The notes below the pieces were generated by a model, which saw nothing but the letters and a program-made list of their open reading frames with translations, did not search any database and was not told the DNA's origin. A program made the translations under genes and the position numbers. Positions 10,342 to 22,500 of a DNA stretch of 64,000 nt are shown here, one piece after another. Origin of the DNA: Cutaneotrichosporon cavernicola (taxonomy: Eukaryota > Basidiomycota > Tremellomycetes > Trichosporonales > Trichosporonaceae); contig NC_083396.1 of the NCBI RefSeq assembly GCF_030864355.1, forward strand, positions 1,736,001 through 1,800,000, in the 5' to 3' direction. How positions within the stretch are numbered: the first letter of the stretch is position 1; each line of letters starts with the position of its first letter.

Positions 10342-11535
10342 GCGGGAGACGACAGCGAGGCGAGTAAGGTGGCGGAGGCGGACGAGGGGGTATGTGACCT
10401 GTGTGTTATCAATGTGTGAAGGGGTGACGGTCAGACGATCAAAGGACTATCGCCGAGGGCGACTCAAGCCGGCGATCAAGAGGGCTTGCTCGATCCGGCA
10501 CAGCATGATCAGCAGGGGCAAACAGGTGACTGAACTGTGCAAAATTTTGGCGTGTCTGTCACCTCGAGGACGTCGATGTCGACTTGACAGTTCGCACGTA
10601 CCGTTCCTTCGGGGGATCGAGGGTCTATAGACAGCTTCTGAGAACGTGTTCACGGCCGAGTGAGGCTCGGGATATCGGGGGACCGTGCCCCTTCAGAAAA
10701 ACCAGCTGGCCAGTCGGGCGCCCGTTCCCGGCCGATACCAAAGCTAATTACAAGGACCTAGCATGGGTGACGGAAAGAGGAAGGAGGAGGGGTACTGACG
10801 GGCAGCTGGGACAGGGAGGGTGTGAGACGTGGGGACGTGCGGGACAGCAATCACAGCACAGGTGTGGGCGTCGCAGTACCGGCCGTAACTCGATGCTGGC
10901 GGGGAGCAGTGGGACTGCAGCGGTCAGGCGCTGGAGGGAAAAATGGGACACATGGACGGCGGTGGCAGCATGGGGAAAGGGAGGGAAGGGTATGAGTGCA
11001 GTCAACGCAATGGTCACCAACGCTCATCGTCATCGGATCTACAGGATGGCATTCCTTCCACATAAATAGCCTCCCTTGGCCATCTATTCCCTTTCTTCAC
11101 CCAATCCACTTATCTACTTTGCGCGAAACCCTTTGCCCAGTGACACCTTCCCTCCCGAGCTAACCTCGTGCAGAGAGCACCTTCATTCCCTGCGCCACCA
11201 GCTCTCCGCGAACAAGACCAAGCACACCAACGACCGTCACTTTGTGAGTGAGTCCCCTGCCGTGTCGTCATGATCACCTCCTACCCATACACCGTCCTAC
11301 TGCAGCATCTATCGCTTCTGTAGATCCGTAGACCCAAAGACCTCCCCCATTCCACCAAGCGCATCACCCACCGCGACTCGACAGTCAATGCTGCTGGAGA
11401 TGTTAACCCCAACATTCCGCGGGGCCCCTCACTCAACAGAACGTGGCTGGACTATTGTTCCTTGCTGCACCCCGTCTCCCCGTGACCACATCACTACTTG
11501 ACCTTCCTTCCTTGGGCTTATGACAGTCAACCAAG

Positions 11536-14500
11536 ATGCCGCCAAAGAGAACCGAGGTGAGCGAGAGTACACCACCTGCATCTGATCTCAAGCCCGCCGT
11601 CGCGTCCCTCACGTCTCAGATGGACGCCATGTCCATGACTGCCAAGGATGACTTCATCCTCAAGGGTGCCCACCCGCGCCCAGGTACGTGCTCGCCCTGG
11701 CCTTTTGACGTGATGCTGCTTCTAATCTCAGACTATGGCAAGGCTGGCCAGCCAGTCAAGGCCGAAGCAAACCTGTACCAGGTGCGCCTCTCTTCCAAGG
11801 TGCCCGGAGCTGGAACGGTGTTGTGAGTCGAGCTCGCTGGGCCCTGCACAGCTGACCGTAGCCACTACGACCTCAATATCGCGCGCGTCGTCAAGACCCC
11901 TTCGGACAAGTGCATCACCTGCATCCTGGGAGTCCGGCACTGTGCTGACTTGAAGGATGCCGAAGAATCTCACTGAGAAGATCTGGGCCGCCGCCTGCCA
12001 CCAGGAGGCAGGTGCCCCGGACAAGCTTGCTTTTGAGACTTCGGCCTTCGACCTCGGGTGGGTTGTCATTTGCTGGCGCAGGTGTAACTGACGACAGCAA
12101 GAACGTCTACACCGTCCACCAGTTCAAGGCCGACAGCAACGGCGTGAGTGCTCTACTTATTATTTGATATCTGGTGTCGCGCTTGTGGTCATGACTGATA
12201 TGTAGCGTCAGCTTGTCGTGGGCGTTCCTGAGGAAGGCCGCGAACTCGACGACCGTTCGCGCTTCAAGCTTACCCTCAAGCTTGCCAACACGATCGACCT
12301 ACAGAGCATCATGGACTTCTGCAGCAAGAACGAGCAGACGTTGCAGATCGCGAACACTGTGGTGAGTGACCCTCGCCACCTCCAGACCTTCGAAGAGGCG
12401 TTTAGCTGACTTCTCAGTTGACTGCAATTCAGGCTGGTAACATCCTGTTCCGCGACGACCCCTGCAAGAAGTTCCACCCCATGGGTGCACGCGGCAAGTT
12501 CTTCACTATGGGTGAGTGGTCGGCTCGCATGTGAAACACACTGCTGACTTACCAGACGGGGCTGTGCCCATCTCCGGTGGAGCCGTCGTCGCGATGGGTT
12601 TCTATCAGCAAGTGTCTCAAACCGGCTTTACTGACTTTGCAGGAGTTTCCGCCCGACCTCGAGTAACGCCCCTGCCATTCAGGTACGCCGACACCGTATC
12701 GTCTACAATGCTGACTAGGAAGCTCAACAGCGCCTTCACGGCCATGTTCAAGCCCGGCAACCTTCTTGTGATAGTGGTCTTCGGTCCGAGCTAACCCCAG
12801 GATCTACTCCCCCAACTGGCTGGCATGGGCGGTGGCGGCGGCTTTGGTGGTCGTGGCGGCCGTGGCGGCCCTCGTGGCGGTCGGGGTGGTGGCCAGATGG
12901 GCGGCTTTGGTGGTCACGCCACCATAGACCAGCTAAACAATTTTCAGATTAGGAGCCTGAGCAAGCTGCTCTGGGGTGCCAAGTTCACTCTGCCGTACAA
13001 GAAGACGTCGCGCTTCTTCACTATTAAGCAGATCTCCCAGGCCGCTGCGGCCGATATTCGGTTCGTCATGCAGGGGCGCGATGGTGCTCCGTCCAAGGAC
13101 ATTTCGATTGTCAACTACTTCAAGGAACAGTTCAACATCACCATCCGGAAGCCACGTCTTCCTTGCGTCGTTTACGGCAAGAACTTCATGGTCCCGTGAG
13201 TTCATTTTCTCCAGCCTCCCATGTGCTATGGTATGTCTAACGGCCGCAGCATTGAGCTGGTTCACCTGGCCGAGTTCAACGCCGTCCCGTTCGCCCAGCT
13301 CACTGGGGACCAGGCCGCGGAGATGATTAAGATCGCAGCCCAGAGGCCGCCTGACCGCTCTGCCGCCAGTACGTGTGTCATTCCTGCCCCTGCTGATGTC
13401 CACAGTCAAGACCTGGCGCGCGCGGCTCAATTACCAGGGCATCACCAAGATTCGCCAGTGGGGCATCGAGGTCGCCCCGAACATGATGCAGGTTGAAGGT
13501 CGCGTCCTCCACCCACCCCGCGTCATGTACAAGGGCAACAAGGAGCTCGGTGCGATAGAAGGGTGAATCAGACTCGTGGGATGTGCTGACTCAACAGGGG
13601 CTGGAACCTCAAGGGCGTCTCGGTTCGTGATGTCCAAGGCTTTGCCGACCTCAGTTCACTCGCCCTGGCACTCCTCTCAAGGCGTGGGGTGTGGTTTCGC
13701 TCCACAAGCGTGTCGATGTTCAGGTGACGAGTGAGTTTCTCTTTGTTCTACCCTAAACATTCCCAGGCAACTTCATCAATTACCTCGTCCGCTCGCTCAA
13801 GCAGTATGGTGAGTCAACTTATGAGTTACCTCCTGACATGCAAGGCGTCAACGTTGCCAACCCAACACCTGACATTATGTGCCCCGCCCAGACCGGGTCT
13901 CAGCACCTTCACAACAATATCCGCTTGATGTGCCAGACCTTGGCTACGAAGCACAAGATCGCGCCGCAGCTGATCATCGTCATCTTGGGCGTGAGTGGTC
14001 GTGAGGATGAGTGCTGACGGGGCAGGGCAAGGACACTGCAACGTACCAGCAGATCAAGAACATCGCCGGTGAGTACATGGTCCGCATGGACTGTCCAGCA
14101 CTAACGCCAGGTATGCAGCTCAAGATGATGTTCCCAACCCAGTGCCTCCTGGGACAGAAGATTCTCCAGGACAGGTCTCTCGACCAGTACTGCGGCAACG
14201 GTGAGTGACATTGCGTGGCCTTGCTCAACTACAGTGGCCATGAAGATCCAGGCCAAGCTTGGCGGCGTGACGCACGAGGTCCCCATGACGGAAGTGGTAC
14301 GTCAACCCACGGATCTTCGCACTGACCCTCGAGCTCACGAAGACCACGATCATGATCGGGGCGGACGTGTAAGTATCCGCTGTGAGATTACGCTAACAGC
14401 AGGACGCACCCTCCCCCTGCTGGGGGCGGCCTTCTCCAGCCGTCCATTGCCGTCACCGTTGCCGGCACGGACGGCGAGAACGTCCGCTTCTCGGTTTGCG

Positions 14501-15471
14501 CCCGCCTCCAGGAGGGTCGGGTGGAGATTATCTCGGACCTGGCCAACATGGTGCGTGAGCACATCGAGAGGTTTCAGAAGAAGGCCGGCATCAAGCCGGA
14601 CCGCATCCTCTTTTTCCGCGACGGCGTGTCCGAGGGCCAGTACATGGCTGTCACCAAGTGAGGCCTGTTCCAAGACATCGTTGACCATCCAGGATGGAGG
14701 TTGAGGCTGTCAAGAAGGCGGCAGCTTCCTTCGGTGACCCCAAGTATAGACCCAAGATCACCTTCGTCGTCTGTGCCAAGCGCGTGAGTGCTGGAGTCCT
14801 TGCGTCGTCTAACATCAGCACAACATGCGCTTCTTCAGTATGAGCCAGAAAGACCAGGACAGGACTGGCAACCTCAAGGCCGGTGAGTGGTGACATGTTG
14901 ATGTTTTGTTGACAACAGGATTCGTTGTTGACCAGCGTGTCACGCACCCCTTCGCCTTTGACTTCTACCTTCAGGCTCACGCAGGTCTCCAGGGCACTGC
15001 CCGTCCTACTCACTAGTGAGCGACTTCGCTGTACGTGCTGACCGCAGCATCGTTCTCATTGATGAGAACGGATTCAATGCCGACAAAATGCAGAACTTGT
15101 GCAACCGCCTGTGCTACACTTATGCCCGTGCTACTCGTGCTGTCTCGGTGAGGCTCTCCTTTGGATGGTCCTGGCTGTGACATGCTGACGTGCAGATCGT
15201 TCCCGTCGCTTACGTGTGTTCCATACATCACGCCTACTAACCACAGTACGCCGACATCATTGCGAACCAGTGCCGCTTCCTGGCGTACACCGACGACAGC
15301 CAGGAGGGCTCACACTCTGGGCCGCCCAAGACGCGCAATTACGACCCTCTCGCTGTCGGTGCGTGCTTGTCGAGTTTCTCCGCTGACTGATTAGCAAAGC
15401 GTATTCAGGCGGTTGCGGATGTGGCCTGGGTAAGTTTCAATTGGGGCCTGCGCTAACTACAGTATATGTAA
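11536..15471 (+). CDS. AGO1: Argonaute, slicer-competent, about 30 exons
   Basis: I reconstruct about 30 exons summing to 931 codons. The N-terminal domain and L1 run to KPGNLLDLLPQL. An RGG-rich stretch (12825-12908) comes next, then PAZ with [16 protein letters not shown] and [13 protein letters not shown], the MID domain with [14 protein letters not shown] and TQCLLGQKI, and PIWI. The catalytic residues are all present: Asp in [12 protein letters not shown], Glu in the [11 protein letters not shown] region, Asp in RDGVSEGQY and His in [14 protein letters not shown]. It should therefore cleave guide-matched RNA in RNA interference. The second-last exon ends GTG GCC TGG and the last, after a 33-nt intron, reads TAT ATG stop, giving an aromatic C-terminus usual for Argonautes. 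Intron 8 has a GC donor (GCAAGT at 12608). Two acceptors use AAG. The exon at 15196-15213 is only 18 nt. Confidence 0.95.
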
Positions 15472-15743
15472 TACAGGCTACGCCCCTGGCCACCAAGGTC
15501 GTCGAGGCAGTCTCTGCCCGTCTGATAGTCCGTTCCATAGCACCGCCCAAGAAGGAAGTTTCTCGTATGTATGCTTTAAGGCGGCCTCGGTGTGCTTGGG
15601 TCACAACATCAACCTGTGTTGCATTCCATGTAGGACACTAGTCGAGGTCAGTGGATGTGGATGACCTCCACCAGGCAGACCGACCCTGCCTCCATCGAGG
15701 CGAAACCAGACGGATCTGTCAAGAACGCCCAACAACCCCAATC
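15472..15743. other. Short gap between Argonaute and phosphopantetheinyl transferase genes
   Basis: An open frame passes through 15479-15641 but follows the Argonaute stop and shows no family features. It is treated as 3' untranslated sequence plus the promoter of the next gene. Confidence 0.5.
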
Positions 15744-16241
15744 ATGCTACTCGGCCTCGGCGTCGACCTCCTCTCCTTACCCCGCCTCCAAGCCCTAATT
15801 GCCCGCCGCACAGCCCACCGGCTGGCAGAGCGCATCTGCTCGCCGCGCGAGCTGGCAGCCTTCGCCTCCCTCCCAGCAAAGCATCCTGAACCTTCAACGC
15901 TGAAGGCGCAACAGCTCCGCTTCCTCGCATCACGGTGCGCTCTCCCACCCCACCTCACTGACAACAGCTGGGCGGCCAAGGAGGCGGCGTACAAAGCGCT
16001 CCCCTGGCCAACGGGGTGGGGATGGAAGAACCTCGACCTGTCGTACTCGGTGCGGGGGAAGCCTACCCTCTCCCTTCTTCCTCCACAAGGACGGGATGCA
16101 GAGGCCATCGCACGCCGGCGCGCACGCAAGGGCGACCCGCAGGATGGATTGGACCCCGCGCGCATCGAGCTCATGCTCAGCCTGTCTCATGACGGGGACA
16201 TGATCGTCGCTGCGGTCGTTGGGCAACAGTTGGGCGAATAG
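15744..16241 (+). CDS. 4'-phosphopantetheinyl transferase, AcpS/Ppt2 type
   Basis: Two exons, 15744-15934 and 15968-16241, give 154 residues. The start is set by MLLGLGVDLLSLPRL, where the Asp of GVDL is a metal ligand. The second conserved motif, WAAKEAAYKALPW, carrying the other metal-binding Glu, is made by splicing at the internal intron. LSLSHDGDMIVA near the end is the usual C-terminal strand. The size and motifs match the AcpS family of holo-acyl-carrier-protein synthases, which in fungi modify mitochondrial ACP (yeast Ppt2). It transfers phosphopantetheine from CoA to a Ser of the carrier protein. No clear mitochondrial presequence is visible; an upstream in-frame stretch from 15651 could supply one if an earlier start is used. 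Confidence 0.88.
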   Translation: MLLGLGVDLLSLPRLQALIARRTAHRLAERICSPRELAAFASLPAKHPEPSTLKAQQLRFLASRCALPPHLTDNSWAAKEAAYKALPWPTGWGWKNLDLSYSVRGKPTLSLLPPQGRDAEAIARRRARKGDPQDGLDPARIELMLSLSHDGDMIVAAVVGQQLGE

Positions 16242-16538
16242 GGGCGCCCGATATTCACACTGCCATGATCTTGGTCTCCAACTGGCACAGCTGCGCCATG
16301 TTCAGCCGCCTGTTGGCGGCGCGTTGCGCAGCTCACCTGGCTTGCAAGCGTCACGCAGACGCGACAGGGTGGGTCATCCCCGTCAGTGACACGGCAGCCC
16401 CTCTTCGCATTCCTCGCTCTCTACGCGCACTACGCGCTGCTCAGTATCATTCTGCTTATCTGTACATCATGGTGCACCGGCGGGAACCGTGTGGACAACA
16501 CTATTGACTGCTTGCTTCCGACAAATTCTTCCGGCTGA

Positions 16539-18339
16539 CTAATGGGTGGCGTTGTTGAAGGCCAGGAGGTTGACCGTGGCCGAGGGGAGGTCGGAGAGCT
16601 TGCCGGGAGTGGCGAGCGCAATGAGCGCCTTCTTGAGGCGCTTCGGGGTGACCTTCGGCCCAACGTTGGCGGCGCGACTGAGCTCGATCACCTCCTCGCT
16701 CTCGGGTTCGGGCAGGAACATCTGCGCCCACTCGGGAAGGAGCTCGTACGCGTCGCCGTAGACCGACACACGCGACTCGACGAGGAGCTCCTCGGGCTCC
16801 TCGGGACCAGCGAGCATGGTGAACGTGTCCGAACCCTCGATCGAGAGGAGGTACGCGAGCAGGCCGCAGATGTGGGGAGAAGCCATCGACGTGCCCGAGA
16901 TGGTGTTGACGGCGTCCGGGCCACCGGTCCAGGTCGACAGAATGTTGAGGCCTGGAGCAAAGATGTCGACGCACTTGCCGTGGTTGGAGAAGTAGGCACG
17001 CTGGTCGGTGATGGTCGATGCACCGACGGTGATAGCGCCCTTGGAAGCGGCGGGCGAGAAGTCACAGGCGTCCTTGTTGTCGTTGCCGGCGGCGACGGCA
17101 AAGTGGAGGCCCGACTCGACGGCAGCGTCAACGGCCTCGTCAAGCGAGCGCGCCTTGCCGCCACCGAGCGACATGTTGGCGACCGATCCCTTGAACTTGG
17201 TCTGGCCGGTGCGCGCGAGCTCGCTAGCGGCAAGAACAGCCCTCTTGGCAGCGTCCTCGGCAGCCCAGACGACACCCGATACGACGTCGGCCATGGTGCC
17301 AGAGCCGTTCGAACCCAGGACCTTGACAGCGACAATCTCGGCCTTCTTGGCCACACCGTACTTGCCCGATGCGACGGTGCCAGCACAATGGGTGCCGTGG
17401 CCGTTGCCGTCGATGTCCTCGTCATTGCGAGGGATCGTCTTGCCCCAGCGGGCACGGCCCTCGAACTCGACGTGCTTGATGTTGACACCAGTGTCGATGA
17501 CGTAGGCCGTCACACCCTCACCTCCGTCCTTGTTGTACTCGTACTTGTTGAAGGTGCCGAACGTCAGGCGGTTGCGGTGCGAGATACGGGCAAGACCCCA
17601 CGGAGCACCCTTCTGGGTGCCAATCTCGGAACCCATGAACGGCTCGTCAACACCGTAGACGTCGTCGGTGGTGTGGACGATCTGGTCCATCTCCACGTAC
17701 GCGATCTCGGGCGACCTGCGAATCTCGTTGAGGGCGTCCTCCGAGAACTTGCCGGCTGGCGTGTGAGCATCCCTCTATCATGCGAGCAGGTGAACGGGTA
17801 GGAAGTTGAAACTCACCGTAGCCCACGAAGCCGTTCAACTTCGAGGGAGCCCAGACCTGGGTGACGCCATCATCGCCGCCGACAAGAGGCTGAGGAAGAG
17901 TCAGAATTGGCCACCAAACAAGCTGATGAGCACCCGACCGGTCACGGACGGCACATCTCCCTGCGCCGTTTGCCACCCATGCATATCAGTGTTGTTGATT
18001 GGCTGGGGTCCCGAGGGGGGGGGGATGGGGGGTGACAGAGGTGAATGCAGTCTTTGGGTGACGCCTAGGACAGGCTGCGGGGTGTGATGAGGTGCGTGGC
18101 CACCCCGGATTTGGCCGATAAACGACGCGCGTACTTACATGGGCGCTCTGGAGCGACTGGACGGCGTTGAGGTGGATCGCGACCTGGGCCGCGGAGACTT
18201 CCTTCTTGAAGACGATAATGTACGAGTTGTCGATCGTCTTGCCCTCGACGCTGAGGGGAGCAAGGCCAGCCTGGTGGTGGATGGGGGTGGCAAGGATAGC
18301 CGGGAGGAGGCTGAATAGGATGGCGAACGAGAGACGCAT
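16539..18339 (-). CDS. Subtilisin-like serine protease (S8, proteinase K/cerevisin type)
   Basis: Exons 18339-18139, 17889-17817 and 17755-16539 total 496 residues. A signal peptide (MRLSFAILFSLLPAILA) leads into an I9 inhibitor propeptide containing NSYIIVFKKEVSAAQVAIHL. The catalytic triad is present: Asp in AYVIDTGVNIKHVEFEGRA, His in GNGHGTHCAGTVAS and Ser in SGTSMASPHICGL, with oxyanion Asn in VAAGNDN. The length and motifs match vacuolar or secreted fungal subtilases such as yeast Prb1 or cuticle-degrading enzymes. The chain extends about 90 residues beyond the catalytic Ser region with an acidic stretch (EEPEELLVES), seen in vacuolar forms. The first intron is about 250 nt, long for this window. 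Confidence 0.93.
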
Positions 18340-19533
18340 GGTGATGATCTAATACAGTCTAGAGTATGCCGTGCAGTGCTAAGTGAAAGTGGTAGTGGTG
18401 GCAGGTGATGGGTACTGGGATGCCTCTTGCAAGATGGATGCGAGGCGGGATGAGATGGAAGAGAGGAAGAGGTGAGATGCTACTCGAGCTTCAAGTAGTG
18501 GCTGGATGCTTGGGTTGGTGGGGGGGTTGAGGTGGGTGTCGGTGGCCAACAATGTCGGGTGAGAGGGCTGTATAGGGGGAGGAAGGGGGGAGAGGGAGGG
18601 GGGGGGGGAGAGGATGGCTGGGTTGTGGCTTGGGTGAGGGGTCATGTTGCCCTGTCATTGGCGCCTGATAGGAGAGGGTTATCCGGTCACGACGGCGGCG
18701 ATGCGCGCGTCCTGTAACCACTTTGGGTCATGGCATGTATGACACGCGTGACTGTACCGAGTTTCCGGCCGGGAGGTCCTGTTGAGCCAGTCATGACTTG
18801 GAAGCCAATAAGGCAAGGATAGGGGCTTGAGCAGCCATACTTTCATGCTTTCATCCGATGACGACTCCCGATTGCATTCAACAACGTCATCAACCTCTCC
18901 CCCCACATTACACCCGAACACCGATCAGCCCCTTTGAGCCTTTTCGAGTGAAAGCCACTGGCCAAGTCTGGCGCCTAAAGCGCGCCTAGACTAGCTACCA
19001 ACACACTCCCGTAACACAACAAGTGCACATAGACATAATTCATGGCGCAACCCGCGTTGCCCGTTCCCCTTCATCATTCTCCCCATCAATCCCTCTTCCC
19101 TTCTCCTCTGTTCTGCACACCTAACCAGATCGCAGCTTCAGGAACAGAGCTTGGTGGCAAATACCACGCGCCACGTGGGATAGAAGTGGGGTCTCCACAT
19201 CCTCCGACTGAACACTGAACATTGGAGGATGCGTATCATTGAGCAACCTTCCCTCGCTGACTCCACTACGGGGGTACTGTGGGTCACCTTCCTCAAGGAG
19301 GGTTGAGTCAACCCCCCGTCCGAGGAAGGTGACTGTCTTTTCTCTCACTTCCACACTCCCTTGCACTTTCTCGAAACTCACGCTCACACCTTTCTGTCAC
19401 CTCGCCTCTTTACTCCACTGCCTCACCCCTCACCCCTCACTCCTCACACACACCTCAGCATACCCCCACTCCTCCCTCAACCCTCATTCCAGGCCTTTAC
19501 TGCACAACCCTCGCTCCGTTGGGCCCTAGCAAG
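18340..19533. other. Divergent intergenic region, 1.2 kb, with G- and C-rich tracts
   Basis: Near 18580-18612 the plus strand is a long G-rich tract, including a run of about ten G, upstream of the minus-strand protease. From about 19340 to 19500 the plus strand is CT- and CA-rich, the likely leader of the next gene. No coding exon is seen. Confidence 0.5.
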
Positions 19534-22500
19534 ATGTCGTCCAGCGGGTCTTCCTCCAAGGCCCTGGCTATCAGAGCAGACCACATCCTTGTCAAGAAGG
19601 CCGGCGAAGCCATCGTCGTCATGTACAACAAGAAGCGGCCCCGGAAAAGGGACGAACTTGAGAGGTTCAAGAAAGGCGGCACCTTCCTCGGCGCTGCAGT
19701 GGTAGGTTGACCCTCGTACCTTCCTCGTGAGCATCAGCCCACTAACCCCTAGTCCGGCGCCCACGAGGACATACGCAACTTCTGTCGCTGGGTGGAGGAG
19801 GATGTGAGTGCGACTCGGTCCTTCCGGCTGACGCCCAGTTTAGCCAACTGCTGTCCATCCCCGTCATCCTGAACGTTAACTACTCTTTCGCAGTTCTCAC
19901 TATGTTGCTTGAGCAGGTTGAGAAGCACGCCCAGGAAGTCAAGACCAAAGTTGTCGCATTGCCTGAAGCCCATCTGCACCAGGAAACACCAGAAGGTGCC
20001 ATTCAAAGGCTCAGCATCGCAATCGGCTGCATGGTTGACCAGTAGGTGTCGAGCCAGTTGACTTTGCTCACTCCAGCACCAGGAACTGCTCTAACGGTAT
20101 GAGTTTCCCTCCTTCGGTGCTGAGCTGAAGATCTACCAAACGAACTCTTCACAACAGACTGGGTCAAGCTCCTCAGCGGTCTCCTCAACTCGTTTGCACT
20201 GGGAGTGGTTCCCAGCCAGGAGGTTGCCGAACTGGTGAGTGTACTGTTCAGGCGACCACTGATCTCTGGCGGCTGAGCTTCTGTGTTCCATCTCCGAGAA
20301 CAAAGACCCCAAGAAAGGACTGCAGCTCCTCCTGGGGGACGACTCGTTTGGCCCGTAGGTGATTAACTCGACTTTGACTGAACCAATAGATCGTTCATGG
20401 GGAGGCTCCTCGTTTCTACGCAAGGTCAGGGGTGTTGAGGGGTCCCGTCTGATCTCAGCCTTGGCCGTTTCCATGAGCATGTTCCAGGTTGTCACGCGGA
20501 TGGTGACCACGTACCCGACAAGCGACGGCGACAAGCGGCTTGCCCTTCTACGCAAGATCTTTCCCCCAGGATCATGGAGAGATTGCGTCCAAGCCGAATT
20601 GATCCCCATGTTGCATGGGAAGAGCCACCCTGACACTTCCGTGAGTGAAGGAACGCAGCTGTGTCTGATCAGTTCTATCGTTCCCTCATCAACTGTGCAG
20701 CGGGTGATGACAAACTCGTCCGGCCTCGAGGATTTCGGCTTGTCCGACTCGTCATCGACGGCGATAATTGCCTTGAAGACGAGAGGAACCAACGTCGCCT
20801 CAAGGAAGGCTTGGTGGCAGTCTACGTGGACCTCTCATACCTGAGCTTCAAACCGTTTAATCCAGATGGAACTGAGAGCAGCATCTCAATGGCGTTGGCA
20901 CGAGTCACCAACTTTTCTAACCTCGGCGGTGGGCGTGGGTGTGGGGTCTGCCATGTGCTGACGAACAGGCTTCACTTTTGACACCATTCCGAAGCTGGCA
21001 GGTGAAGATGGCGCTAGAGTAGAGTTTTCGACCCACGCGCAAGATACGGATGGGTTCAGTGCGTTCATGGAGAGTTGCTTCAGGAATGTGAGGCCCAGGT
21101 CTATGGCGCGACGAATGCTGATCCTCGTAGAGTCGTGAGGACATGGCGATCGCGGACACTGCGGCTACCGGCGGCAATGATGGAGAGACTACAAGACCCC
21201 AACCTGAGGCCACCATTGAGACGTTTGACGACGACGCTTACGACGACCACGACCTGCTACAGGCTCTCCAGGCTGCAGAGACCGTCAACACTCCTCTGCC
21301 GTCGTCGGATACCCCAGACGAGCATGAGCCGGAGTCGGCGGCACGGGTCCAGCCAACCACCGCTAAGCAGGGTGACCCAGTTCCGAAATCGAAGGGATCG
21401 AAGAGTTCCAAAGCCAAAATACCTTTAACCGCACTTGCACCATCCGCATCTGTCCTCCGTCGTTGCTCTTCCAGGTCGGCAGCCGCGGCGTGGAGGCAGA
21501 AGATTAGTGCCATCGTTACCGCCCAAGCTTCCTCGCAGAACGAAGGCCCAAGCCAACTTGACCCCGCACCCGAGCCTTCCTCTCCATCTTACGAGAAGAC
21601 GCAGGCTTCCGTCCCTGAGGTTGTTACTCCACCTCAGGAGAACACAACGTTGGCCGACCCAGATATTCACATGACAGAGTCGTCGCAGGTAGTTCCAGAG
21701 CACCCCACGCCCCCGAAAGGACCGTACACTTGTGAGATTAGCCGCATTTCTGATCTACGAACAGACTCGAGAACATCGCCGCAGAGACTGGCTCCTCTGG
21801 AACCCTCGCCTGTGAACCCAGCCACTTTAGACCTTGATGAAATGGTCGCCAGCTCGCTCGTGCGTCCGGAGCGCGTACCCGACATTCCTCTTGAGGAGCC
21901 ATCGGGAGACAATGGTGTTGTCGAGGAGAGCACGAGCAAGACAACTACAGTGAAGGACTCTGTCCCTCTCGTCAAGTCGAAGGCTAAGGGCCCAGCTCTA
22001 GCGCCCAAGTCCGACCAGCTCCCAACTCCCTCAGACACAAGGTCCGCCTCATCTGCTCGTCCAACCACACTGGCCAAGAAGAAGACACCGATCGCGAAGA
22101 AGAACAGTGTTCGTGGGAAGCGGAGCAAGGTCGATGTGAGCGTCTCTTTGTTACTTTGCCCGCACTCACACTACAGATAACTGACCGCCTCAGTACCCCC
22201 GTCGACACTACCAACGAGGACCAGATCATCCCTGTCGATCCAGACGCAAATTCCTCTGTTCCACAAGTGCCCGCCAAACGCCCCCGGGCTGCCAAAGCCG
22301 AGGTCGGACCATGCGGCACGGTGTCGGCACCCAGTAATGCCATTTCCCGCTCTTCCAAGCGCACATCACGTGTTACGCGCGGAGAGACGCTCGAAACAGA
22401 GACGCCAAACCCACTTCCTTCGAACTCGCCACTGCCGCGGGAGACTCGAGACTACTCAGCTGCTCCGGCCGATAGTAAGAAGGGGTCGAGGCTTGCGAAG

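Larger units (their letters stand above)
9969..11535. other. Intergenic region, 1.57 kb, rich in G-strand repeats
   Basis: The first 400 bases carry the tandem repeats listed separately. The remainder is the promoter and leader of the Argonaute gene, with a CT-rich stretch from about 11080 and a likely untranslated leader intron ending in GACAG just before 11526. The open frames through the repeats (Gly-Glu or Arg-Val dipeptides) are repeat artefacts. Confidence 0.5.

Noticed and set aside
15479..15641. Longer Argonaute C-terminus read through the acceptor at 15476
   Set aside because: Splicing to 15463 gives the short aromatic ending WYM usual in Argonautes; the longer tail has no counterpart.
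16542..17801. 419-codon plus-strand open frame
   Set aside because: Antisense shadow of the subtilisin-like protease, whose triad motifs are on the minus strand; no family features on the plus strand.
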